Shown piece by piece: positions 7,178-14,314 of a DNA stretch of 28,310 nucleotides (positions are counted from its first letter, which is position 1; every line of letters begins with the position of its first letter). The DNA lies in contig JADQBA010000117.1 of the NCBI GenBank assembly GCA_016903675.1, forward strand, positions 1 to 28,310. Reading direction: 5' to 3'. This DNA is from Stigonema ocellatum SAG 48.90 = DSM 106950. Its GTDB lineage: Bacteria > Cyanobacteriota > Cyanobacteriia > Cyanobacteriales > Nostocaceae. The position numbers and the translations under genes were made by a program. The notes below the pieces were generated by a model that was not told the DNA's origin, made no database searches, and saw only the letters and a list, made by a program, of their open reading frames with translations.

Positions 7178-8302
7178 TTAACTTAGGCAATCCTTCAGGC
7201 TATCTATCACCTGGTCTTGCTGTTGTGGTGACAATTCTGGGAACATGGGCAGGGATAAAACTTCCTGGCTGGCTTGCTCAGACTCGCTTAATTGCCCGAC
7301 TTTATACCCCAGACTTTGATAAACTGGCTGCAAATGTAAAGGGTAGGGATAGTAAACCATTGTATTTACACCCCGCTCTTGCAATTGACTACGAAGCCAG
7401 TCTCTTTTTCCATTTAATACGCGAATGGTGTATTGATTCCATACGCCCATGCCTCCCGCTAATTCTTGGGGTGCTATTATACCAGGAACTTGACTAAGGA
7501 TTTGGTGGTAACGATCTGCAACTAGCCGTCGTTGGTGATTCCAAATATCTAGATATCCCAGCTTGATTTGAAGAATAGCCGCTTGGATCGCATCTAAACG
7601 GCTGTTAACACCGATTTCCTCGTGGATGTAGCGGTTTTTTTGACCATGATCCCGCAGCATCCTGATTTTAGCGGCTATGGTTGGGTCATTAGTTGCGATC
7701 GCCCCACCATCGCCGCAACCACCAAGGTTCTTGGTAGGGTAAAAACTAAAGCAACCGATATGCCCAATGCTTCCTACTTTTTTCCCGAACCAGCTAGCCC
7801 CTGTGGACTGGGCGCAATCTTCAATGACGACTAAATTGTGTTGCTTTGCGATGTCCATTAGTGTGGTCATATCCACTGGCTGCCCAAACAAGTGAACTGG
7901 TATAATTGCCTTGGTTTTGGGTGTAATCGCAGCGGCTACTTCTTTTATATCTAAATTAAACGTAGTAGGGTGGATATCAAAAAATACAGGTGTAGCATCT
8001 AGAGTACTGATAACCTCAGCAGTGGCGATAAAAGTGAAGGGTGTAGTAATGACTTCATCTCCTAGACCTATATCACAAGCTCTGAGTGCGAGCAAGAGTG
8101 CATCAGTACCCGAGTTACAAGCTACACAATCACTCACACCAATATAAGCAGCAAATTGTTGCTCAAAGCCTTCAACTAAAGGACCACCAATATAACGACC
8201 AGAAGCTAAAACCTCCAAGACAGCTGCACTGATTTCTGCTTCGATGGTAGTGTATTGCTGTTTAATATCAAAAGCAGGGATGGAATTTAGATTTTGAATC
8301 AT
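7178..8302 (-). CDS. DegT/DnrJ/EryC1/StrS-family sugar aminotransferase
   Basis: 374 residues, full length for this PLP enzyme family, which aminates keto-sugar nucleotides. It opens with IPAFDIKQQY. SGTDALLLAL binds the PLP phosphate, EDCAQ (161-165) contacts the cofactor ring, and Lys191 in SFYPTKNLGGCGDGG forms the Schiff base. The C-terminal part (WNQYTIRV, YYPYPLHLQPVY) is also typical. The product is likely an amino-sugar nucleotide for a surface polysaccharide or glycolipid, fitting the epimerase at 5332. The sugar cannot be told from sequence. No clear Shine-Dalgarno precedes the ATG at 8302. The stop codon abuts the heptamer array. Confidence 0.9.
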   Translation of the reverse strand: MIQNLNSIPAFDIKQQYTTIEAEISAAVLEVLASGRYIGGPLVEGFEQQFAAYIGVSDCVACNSGTDALLLALRACDIGLGDEVITTPFTFIATAEVISTLDATPVFFDIHPTTFNLDIKEVAAAITPKTKAIIPVHLFGQPVDMTTLMDIAKQHNLVVIEDCAQSTGASWFGKKVGSIGHIGCFSFYPTKNLGGCGDGGAIATNDPTIAAKIRMLRDHGQKNRYIHEEIGVNSRLDAIQAAILQIKLGYLDIWNHQRRLVADRYHQILSQVPGIIAPQELAGGMGVWNQYTIRVLNGKRDWLRSQLQERGVNTMVYYPYPLHLQPVYQSLGYKVGQLSESEQASQEVLSLPMFPELSPQQQDQVIDSLKDCLS

Positions 8303-8523
8303 GAGTTTTGATTTTATTTTGCAGAGAGATGCTATTGATGCAAAAATCCATAAGCTACTGGAAGACTTTGCTGCATTTAAGTCTCACAAGTCTCATGACG
8401 AAAGCGCAACTTAAGCCTCAACAAGAGTTTTTACTTAGGTTACTTATCAAAAACGCTACCATTTGTTAGGGAAAAGGTGATATATATCCACCAAGGACAA
8501 ATACTAGGGATTAAAGTTCCTGA

Positions 8524-8625
8524 TATAGCAATCCTATTTGAGATCTAAACAAAGGGGACTTTGAAGACTTGGGGGACAAGGGGGACTTGGGAGAAGTGTT
8601 TATAATTCATTTAGGATTGCTATAT
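8524..8625. repeat. TATAGCAATCC inverted-repeat element, copy 1
   Basis: The left end TATAGCAATCCTATTTGA (8524-8541) and right end TCATTTAGGATTGCTATA (8607-8624) are inverted copies with one mismatch. The interior has GGGGGACAA-type units. The same termini bound elements at 11872-11970 and 26337-26510, so this is a dispersed MITE-like family. The spacer 8303-8523 ahead of it has no gene that I can support. The element overlies the 5-prime extension of the downstream reading frame, which argues for the later start chosen for the FetB-like gene. Confidence 0.75.
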
Positions 8626-8670
8626 GTTGGCTTTTCTCAGGGAAGAGGAATAATAGGAGATAAAGAACCT

Positions 8671-9450
8671 GTGCAGGGGCTAATCAAACTGGACTTGGTT
8701 GATTTGGCTGGTGCTGTGGGATTGATGGGCGTAGCCATTGGTTTATCTGCGTGGGAAAGAATAGGACTAGAGTTCAATTTAGCCCTCGCTACTGGAAGAA
8801 CCATCCTACAGCTAGTGGTATTGGGATATGTTTTGGACTTCATTTTTGCTTTTAAGGACAATCCTTGGGCGGTTTTGGCGATTATATTCGTAATGCTGAC
8901 GATAGCAGCGATTGTCGCACGAAATCGCATAAGTCAAAAAATACCTCACATCTTGCCCTTGGTGTGGGGATCAATTTTGGTGAGTACTATCCTGACCCTG
9001 GTTTATAGTAATTTCTTGATAATTAAACCAGATAAATGGTATGAACCACAGTATGTGATTCCCTTAGCAGGGATAGTTTTAGGTAATGCCATGAATGCAG
9101 CTGCGATCGCTGGTGAACGCCTTGTTAGTATCGTTAACGCTAGTCATTTAGAAATAGAAACCCACTTGAGTTTAGGCGCAACTCCCCAACAAGCAGTTAC
9201 TCAATACCGCAAAGACGCTATTCGTGCTGGATTGATTCCTACCCTCAATCAGATGATGCTTATCGGTATGGTGACGCTACCAGCAATCTTCTCTGGACAG
9301 TTACTCAGTGGTGTTAATGCTCTTGAAGCCGCATCCTACCAAATAGTCATTATGTTTATGATTGCTTTCGCCAACTTGCTAACAACACTGTTAGTCACTC
9401 GCGGGTTGTGTCGTCAGTTTTTTAATTCCGCTGCGCAGTTGATCAGGTGA
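8671..9450 (+). CDS. FetB-like (UPF0014) membrane permease
   Basis: About seven hydrophobic segments. The opening (LDLVDLAGAVGL) leads into AWERIGLEFNLALATGRTIL, and the core VIPLAGIVLGNAMNAAAIAG matches the FetB/UPF0014 family, whose members include the E. coli iron-export permease and plant ALS3. Near residue 165 is the family's cytoplasmic loop (IETHLSLGATPQQAV). From GTG 8671 it is 259 residues, the size of E. coli FetB. AGGAGA lies 10 bases upstream. The frame stays open back to 8569, but that extension is mostly a repeat element. No FetA-type ATPase is next to it. The substrate is uncertain. Confidence 0.8.
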   Translation: MQGLIKLDLVDLAGAVGLMGVAIGLSAWERIGLEFNLALATGRTILQLVVLGYVLDFIFAFKDNPWAVLAIIFVMLTIAAIVARNRISQKIPHILPLVWGSILVSTILTLVYSNFLIIKPDKWYEPQYVIPLAGIVLGNAMNAAAIAGERLVSIVNASHLEIETHLSLGATPQQAVTQYRKDAIRAGLIPTLNQMMLIGMVTLPAIFSGQLLSGVNALEAASYQIVIMFMIAFANLLTTLLVTRGLCRQFFNSAAQLIR

Positions 9451-9462
9451 ATTATGAATGCT

Positions 9463-9524
9463 GAATTATGAATTATGAAAAAACATCAATTTCATAATTC
9501 ATAATTCATAATTCATAATTCATG
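9463..9524. terminator. AT-rich heptamer hairpin between convergent genes
   Basis: The 18 bases at 9463-9480 are exactly complementary to 9490-9507. Further ATAATTC heptamers extend the right arm to about 9524. The hairpin sits between the stops of the FetB-like gene and the minus-strand 600-residue gene and could terminate both transcripts. Confidence 0.55.
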
Positions 9525-9525
9525 T

Positions 9526-11328
9526 TTAATAATTAGTTGCATTACCCTGAACACCATAGACGACAAGGGGCAAGTTAGCGTTTTCACTGATGACTACTAG
9601 AGCTTGCTGTAGGGTTTGCAAGTGGTTAATAACAGTGGCTACAGTGTTTGGGTTGCCTTGGTCATTGGGACTCATTAAGCTGCTGGAAAGTATTTGTTGA
9701 TATTCAGGGGTGATCCAAACAGTGATACCTCGACTATCTATGGTAAAATTACAAACTCGAATTGTATCAGAACAAATTTTAGTTAAGTCAGTACGAGTTT
9801 TCTGGAAAGAACTAGCAATTTGTAGTTTTTCTTCTGCTTGTTTGAGGGCAGTTGAGTAAGGTTCAATTAGGGTTTGAGCTTTACTGTAGTCTAAGCTATT
9901 ATTAGGAACTTGCTTAGCGGCATTTAAAGCAAGACTCCAGTGTGCTACCGCTGCTTGCCATTGATTCTGTTGTTGATAACTTTTGGCAAGCTTGGCTGTT
10001 TTAACGGCTTGGTGGTATGTTTTGTGTGCTAATAGTTCAATTGTTGCACGATCGCGTGCTGCTGCCAATGATGGTTTATATTCTGCTAAAAGTTTTTGTG
10101 CTTCTTGGTATCCTAAGCTATTCTGAGGGATTGCAGTCAAAGCGTTAACTGCTAAAAGCCAAGTAGACTGGACTTTTTCCAAGTCTTCTAAGGATTTGGT
10201 AGAGCCTCCACGCGAAGACGCAGCAGCAGCTTTTGCTTTTGCTGTTTCTATTTTTTTTAGCCATTTTTCTTCTGTCAGCGACTGCTGCTTCACAGCTTGC
10301 AAATGGGCACGATATACCCATAATTTTTGCTGCACCAGTCTATAAAGTGGACTATTGAAATTGATGGCTTCCAGTGGTGCGATCGCCTGTCGCCACATCT
10401 GTTGCCTATCTTGTAATTCCTCTAGGCTATGTGCTACTGTTTGACCTTTTTGCATCGCTAAAGATGCTACTTGAAAAGCCTTTACCACCTGGTTAATTTT
10501 TTCTGAATCTCCAGACAGACCGGCTGAAAGTTGCTCAGCCTCCTGGTAACGAGGGGACCACCAAGGCATCGTTTTTAAAACAAAGCTTGCCGCATTAAAT
10601 TGCTGTTGCCACTTTGCCAATTCTTGTTCTAACTTATGGCTAGGCGTCGTTTGTCTGAATGACCTTTCTAACTGCTTTGCCGTTTGTATTTCTTTACACG
10701 CGAACATGACACAAGGGCTAGTCAGGAAATAAGCCGCACTCCCTAAGACTGTAATTAGTACTAAGGCTACACTCAGCAAGCGGGGAGTGCGCCCAGATGA
10801 GGAGGATGAGGGAGATGAGGGAGATGAGGGAGATGAGGGAGATGAGGGAGATGAGGATGATAATGAAATTAGTTCCCCCCTATCCCCCCTATCCCCCCTA
10901 TCTCCCCTATCCCCCCTATCCCCCAAGTCCCCCAAGTCCCCCAAGTCCCCCAAGTCTTCCCTATCCCCCACACCCAAGGTTAGGGAATATTTAGCATAAG
11001 GGAGTTTTTGTCCAGCGACTCTCAAGAAAAGCTCAACCTGTTGCTCTTGCTGGGCTGATAACGACTGGAGGGTTTCCTCAAGCACGAGAAAGACTTTTTC
11101 GATGTCCGGCCACACACTTTTTGGGTGTTGAGTTAAGATCATTAATCTGTCATTTTTGACAGCACACTGAACCTGGAAGAATTCGCCAGATGGAACTTCT
11201 GCACGCAAATGTTCCTGTAACATTTGTGCTAAAAACAGTAAATCTTCCTGCTGGGCTGCTACTTTGGGAGAGCAATCCCGGTAGTCTAGATTGTTTTGAT
11301 GATCTTCGATTGTTGAATGCAAGTACAC
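9526..11328 (-). CDS. Membrane-anchored cyanobacterial protein of unknown function with repeat-encoded linker
   Basis: 600 residues. Residues about 25-118 form an N-terminal cytoplasmic region (LLFLAQMLQEHL, FQVQCAVKNDRLMILTQHP). Residues 121-180 are low-complexity, first GD(L/R) triplets and then SSP triplets. One membrane span lies at about 184-202. The rest is helical with repeated units of the AINFNSPLYRLVQQKL or PNNSLDYSKAQTLI type, ending in a small C-terminal domain (VCNFTIDSRGITVWITPEYQ). I do not recognise an enzyme. The layout suggests an anchored scaffold or signalling protein. The start is GTG at 11328 without a clear ribosome site. A short repeat-like stretch also encodes ASSRGGS at about 10200-10225. 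Confidence 0.75.
   Translation of the reverse strand: MYLHSTIEDHQNNLDYRDCSPKVAAQQEDLLFLAQMLQEHLRAEVPSGEFFQVQCAVKNDRLMILTQHPKSVWPDIEKVFLVLEETLQSLSAQQEQQVELFLRVAGQKLPYAKYSLTLGVGDREDLGDLGDLGDLGDRGDRGDRGDRGDRGELISLSSSSPSSPSSPSSPSSPSSSSSGRTPRLLSVALVLITVLGSAAYFLTSPCVMFACKEIQTAKQLERSFRQTTPSHKLEQELAKWQQQFNAASFVLKTMPWWSPRYQEAEQLSAGLSGDSEKINQVVKAFQVASLAMQKGQTVAHSLEELQDRQQMWRQAIAPLEAINFNSPLYRLVQQKLWVYRAHLQAVKQQSLTEEKWLKKIETAKAKAAAASSRGGSTKSLEDLEKVQSTWLLAVNALTAIPQNSLGYQEAQKLLAEYKPSLAAARDRATIELLAHKTYHQAVKTAKLAKSYQQQNQWQAAVAHWSLALNAAKQVPNNSLDYSKAQTLIEPYSTALKQAEEKLQIASSFQKTRTDLTKICSDTIRVCNFTIDSRGITVWITPEYQQILSSSLMSPNDQGNPNTVATVINHLQTLQQALVVISENANLPLVVYGVQGNATNY
10797..10970. repeat. In-frame 9-base repeats inside a coding region
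   Basis: On the plus strand, GATGAGGGA units (about 10797-10856) are followed by CCCCCTATC and CCCAAGTCC units (about 10874-10961). On the minus strand, where the gene lies, they encode (SSP)n and (GDR)n/(GDL)n. The unit length is a multiple of three, so copy number can change without shifting frame. The same units occur between genes at 6366 and 8569. Confidence 0.85.
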
Positions 11329-11468
11329 AGTTTAACCAACCACAACCTTAAAATACGATTGACCAACTTTTCTAACACAAATGACAATTTCTTACCAAGA
11401 GTAAAAACAGAATTTAAATATATAGCAATCCGTGCAGGAGTAACAAACACCCCCCGCCCCTTTGGGGA

Positions 11469-11583
11469 AGTCAAAAGTCAAAAGTCAAAAGTCAAAAATA
11501 TTTTAAATTTTGAATTTTCGCGCAGCGGCTTGTCCCCCTTGTCCCCCTTGTCCCCTTGTCCCCCTTGTCCCCCTTGTCCCCCT
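11469..11583. repeat. AAAAGTC heptamers and CCCCCTTGT 9-mers
   Basis: Four AAAAGTC units lie at 11469-11497, and CCCCCTTGT-type units at 11529-11583. A lone TATAGCAATCC end lies at 11420-11430. This starts the 1.38-kb stretch (11329-12711) that holds no intact gene. Confidence 0.7.
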
Positions 11584-11615
11584 GGTTCCGAACTCTCTCT
11601 TGGGGTTTTAAACCC

Positions 11616-11700
11616 AGTACAGGTGGGCGTAAATAAGCCACCCATTTGATTTGAAATGTCTAAAACCCTGGTAGTCACGATAATTACGATACGAATTACG
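11616..11700. repeat. Direct repeat, copy A
   Basis: It begins AGTACAGGTGGGCGTAAATA, includes a short GGTGG/CCACC hairpin and GTCTAAAACCCTGG, and ends in AATTACG heptamers. A near-identical copy lies at 12401-12475. This copy has six extra bases (TTGATT) after the hairpin. Confidence 0.8.
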
Positions 11701-11871
11701 TATTCCGCGTAGCGATACTAGGCTATCCCCACGCCCCATTCTCAGACACAGAGTCAGAAAAAGCAGACAATTTCCGATCTCATTTAGGATTAATTATGCA
11801 AATTTAAATTGCAAAAAAAATCTTGCACTCTAACTTCTAATTTTTCATGTATTTAATTTATATAAAGCAAA

Positions 11872-11970
11872 TATAGCAATCCAAAATCATTAGTGAGATA
11901 TAGAAATCCGGTATCTTGGAGATACATACCGGGTTTTTCCAAAGAAAGCGAATCATTTAGGACTGCTATA
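11872..11970. repeat. TATAGCAATCC inverted-repeat element, copy 2
   Basis: It starts TATAGCAATCC (11872) and ends TCATTTAGGACTGCTATA (11970). The interior holds a separate hairpin pairing AAATCCGGTATCT with the later ATACCGGGTTTTT region. It is the same family as 8524-8625 and 26337-26510. Confidence 0.65.
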
Positions 11971-12003
11971 GCTAAGTAGGTCCGTGAAAATAAACATAAC
12001 TAT

Positions 12004-12103
12004 ATTACTCCCGAACCGCCAGAAGATTACCTAAACAAACCGCCAAGACGCCACTGTTCGCCAAGACTTAAGAACGGTAATTTTGCACCGTTTAGGGAGT
12101 AAT
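12004..12103. repeat. ATTACTCCC inverted-repeat element, copy 1
   Basis: ATTACTCCC at 12004 is the exact complement of GGGAGTAAT ending at 12103. Further inside, AGATTACC pairs imperfectly with GGTAATTT. The centre carries the CCGCCAAGACGCC unit. A related element at 14028-14192 has similar ends and the same central unit. Confidence 0.6.
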
Positions 12104-12245
12104 AAGCATAATAAACACGCCTGAAACCCTTACCAATGAGAATTGACTTATGACGACCCTACTTAAGAGGATTGAGAATATTGGTAAAGGGACTTCTCAT
12201 TACAACTAAGTAGCTGTAAGATAATTAAGGTTAACTCGAAGTGGA

Positions 12246-12400
12246 ATGTTGAAATACAATTGCGGAGTGGCAAAATCTTCCTCATCCAACGGAATGCCCA
12301 GTGTGGTGGTAGTGTATCAAGGTTTATGAACAAAAGTGTTAGTTACTTTAGATGCTGATAAATTTGCTGATACCATTAATCACGTCTTGTTAAAGAGACT
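12246..12400 (+). pseudogene. Possible decayed coding fragment
   Basis: One plus-strand frame reads MLKYNCGVAKSSSSNGMPSV then VVVYQGL and a TGA at 12327-12329. It continues in frame as TKVLVTLDADKFADTINHVL and LKRL up to the direct repeat at 12401. Composition on both sides of the stop looks protein-like, but I do not recognise a family. It may be a gene remnant with an internal stop, or chance. Confidence 0.25.
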
Positions 12401-12475
12401 AGTACAGGTGGGCGTAAATAAGCCACCCATTTGAAATGTCTAAAACCCTGATAGTCACGGTAATTACGAATTACG
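12401..12475. repeat. Direct repeat, copy B
   Basis: Second copy of the sequence at 11616-11700, in the same orientation and 785 bases away. It is followed by GCGCAGCGTTAGCGAGGCAC, another known-style cyanobacterial repeat, and more AATTACG units up to about 12525. Confidence 0.8.
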
Positions 12476-12711
12476 TTAGCGCAGCGTTAGCGAGGCACGA
12501 GCGTCATTACGAATTACGAATTACGCGTACTAGAGTCGGTTAATTTTGAAAAAAAAATCACCTTGTACGTATACCGAAGGCGGGAAAAGTGAGCAAAGAA
12601 AAATAATTTTTACAGATGAGTAGAGCTTTATTCTGCAATCAGGGGGCAGAGACTATGTTTTCGACGGCACCGCAGAAAACCTTTAAAATTGGCAAAAAAA
12701 GGTATGTGTCA

Positions 12712-13938
12712 ATGGATTTGTTGGAGTACCAAGTAAAAGAATGGTTTGGGAAGATAGGCATTCCAGTATTGCCTTCCCAAAGAATTGACCATCCTACTGA
12801 TTTAAAGCGTTTAAAAATCAGCTACCCAATTGTACTGAAATCTCAAGTGCATGGGGGTGGACGAGCAAAAGCTGGTGGAGTCAGGTTTGTAGAAACAACT
12901 ATTGATGCGATCGCCGCCGCACAGAGTATCTTCAATTTGCCAATTATGGGCGAATTACCAGAAGTCCTGCTGGCTGAAGCTAAGTATGATGCCGATGAGG
13001 AGTTTTATCTAGCGGTGGTTTTAGATTCCGCAGTGTGTAGACCAATACTTTTAGGGTGCAAAGAAGCGGACATAGATTGGGAATCCGCCGGGGAGAAAAT
13101 GCAGCATGTTGTGGTTGAACAGGAATTCTCATCATTTTATGCGCGGCGACTAGCCTTGAAAATGGGTTTACAGGGTAATCTGATGCAGTCAGTAAGCGCC
13201 ATTGTGGAGAAAATGTACCAGTTATTTATAGAAAAAGACCTGGACTTGGTCGAAATCAATCCTCTTGGTGTGAATCACTCTGGTGAAGTGATGGCTCTTA
13301 ATGGTAGCGTCAGCGTTAACGAACGAGCCATCAGGCGTCATCCTGATATTGTGGAAATGGCGCTAAAGATGGTTAATCCTTATACTAGTAGTGAAACAAT
13401 CAGGAACTTGGGTGATGGGGATGGGATAGAACTGCAAGGTAAAATCGGAATTTTGGGCAATGGTGCTGGTTCTCTGATGGCAACTTTAGATTTAGTATCT
13501 AATGCTGGTGGTAAGCTTGGTGTTTGTATAAATCTGCGCCATGCTTCTCCTATCCATACCTCAGCAACTACCTTCAGAGGTCGCCTAGAAGAAGCTTTAA
13601 AAAATCTGGCTGCTGACAAAAGCATTCAAGTGATACTCATGAACTTCCTAGGTAGTATTGCCCAGACAGAAGAAGTAGTCGAAGTCATTGACAACTTCAT
13701 GCTACACCACAAGACCGAACTCAAGACACAGGTTTTACGTTCTAATGGCGGCAAAAACCGTCGAGAGATTCAATTTCCACGCTTGGTTGTGCGTCTTGCT
13801 GGTTCTGAGTTTGACGAAGCCAGAAAATATTTAGCAAAACTCAAAATCCTGGGTGATGCCCTCATAGTGGTGGAAAATTTAGATGAAGCGGTGACAGAAG
13901 CAGTCCGTCTTGCTAAGTTAACTGCTTACAGAAGGTAA
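12712..13938 (+). CDS. sucC: Succinyl-CoA synthetase beta subunit (ADP-forming type, diverged)
   Basis: 408 residues from the ATG at 12712. The start MDLLEYQVKEWFGKIGIPVL is the family's usual opening, with AAAGG about 9 bases upstream. An in-frame ATG at 12616 would add 32 unconserved residues. The ATP-grasp region has KSQVHGGGRAKAGGV, LLAEAKYDADEEFYLAVVLD and DLDLVEINPLGV. In the C-terminal domain the usual VGGGA loop is replaced by CINLRHASPIHTSATTFRGR, and the NIFGGI segment reads NFLGSI. The enzyme would make ATP from succinyl-CoA with SucD. The divergence may be common to cyanobacteria. sucD lies 376 bases downstream, an unusually wide gap. Confidence 0.82.
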   Translation: MDLLEYQVKEWFGKIGIPVLPSQRIDHPTDLKRLKISYPIVLKSQVHGGGRAKAGGVRFVETTIDAIAAAQSIFNLPIMGELPEVLLAEAKYDADEEFYLAVVLDSAVCRPILLGCKEADIDWESAGEKMQHVVVEQEFSSFYARRLALKMGLQGNLMQSVSAIVEKMYQLFIEKDLDLVEINPLGVNHSGEVMALNGSVSVNERAIRRHPDIVEMALKMVNPYTSSETIRNLGDGDGIELQGKIGILGNGAGSLMATLDLVSNAGGKLGVCINLRHASPIHTSATTFRGRLEEALKNLAADKSIQVILMNFLGSIAQTEEVVEVIDNFMLHHKTELKTQVLRSNGGKNRREIQFPRLVVRLAGSEFDEARKYLAKLKILGDALIVVENLDEAVTEAVRLAKLTAYRR

Positions 13939-14027
13939 GGTAATGAGCTTTAAGTACAAGATTGCACAAGTTCGTGACGCTGACGAAAATAACGTCTATC
14001 GTTTGTTCGTAGTTGCGCTTTAGCGCT

Positions 14028-14192
14028 CTTACTCCCGAACCGCGCTTAAGAATACCTATTTTAATGAACCGCCAAGACGCCTTGGCTGACGCCACGTCTG
14101 ACGACGAACGCGCAGCGTCTCCCCTTGGGAGAAGGACGCCAAGAAAATCAAAAAGAAGATAGGTAATCTTACACCGGTTCGGAAGTAGTAAG
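14028..14192. repeat. ATTACTCCC-type inverted-repeat element, copy 2 (between sucC and sucD)
   Basis: The left arm CTTACTCCCGAACC (from 14028) pairs imperfectly with GGTTCGGAAGTAGTAAG ending at 14192. Further in, AATACCTATTTT pairs with AAGATAGGTAAT. The centre has the GAACCGCCAAGACGCC unit and a GCGTCTCCC/GGGAGAAGGACGC hairpin. Just before it, GTAGTTGCGCTTTAGCGCTC resembles the stem at 986-1009. The element accounts for most of the sucC-sucD gap; the rest has no gene. Confidence 0.6.
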
Positions 14193-14268
14193 AACCAAAA
14201 CGCCACGAATTTATGAAGCTATGACAACAAAATAAATCAATCTGACACCGTGCATAGTGTCTTTTTTT

Positions 14269-14290
14269 CCCAGTGGCCGAGACCACTGGG
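14269..14290 (+). promoter_or_regulatory. Perfect hairpin ahead of sucD
   Basis: CCCAGTGG (14269-14276) and CCACTGGG (14283-14290) form an 8-bp stem with a 6-base loop, preceded by a run of seven T. It ends 24 bases before the sucD ATG. It could be an attenuator, an RNA-stability element or an operator. On the minus strand it would resemble a terminator, with the T run as A. Function is not shown. Confidence 0.45.
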
Positions 14291-14314
14291 TTTCCTAAAT
14301 TACGGTGCTTTTTT

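Noticed and set aside
6853..7497. Overlapping frames with runs such as GNGEWGMGNG and PIPHSPFPIP
   Set aside because: Both are readings of the heptamer array. The plus-strand one also runs antisense through the DegT gene.
8301..8414. 37-residue plus-strand frame MSFDFILQRDAIDAKIHKLL... divergent from the DegT gene, with another short frame up to 8548
   Set aside because: No ribosome site, its start overlaps the DegT start codon, and no family is recognised. It may be a gene remnant but cannot be supported.
8569..8670. N-terminal extension of the FetB-like protein
   Set aside because: The first part is translated from the TATAGCAATCC element. The conserved protein begins after it, and GTG 8671 with AGGAGA gives the family's normal length.
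12616..12711. 32-residue N-terminal extension of SucC
   Set aside because: Unconserved sequence before the canonical MDLLEYQ start. The ATG at 12712 has an acceptable ribosome site.
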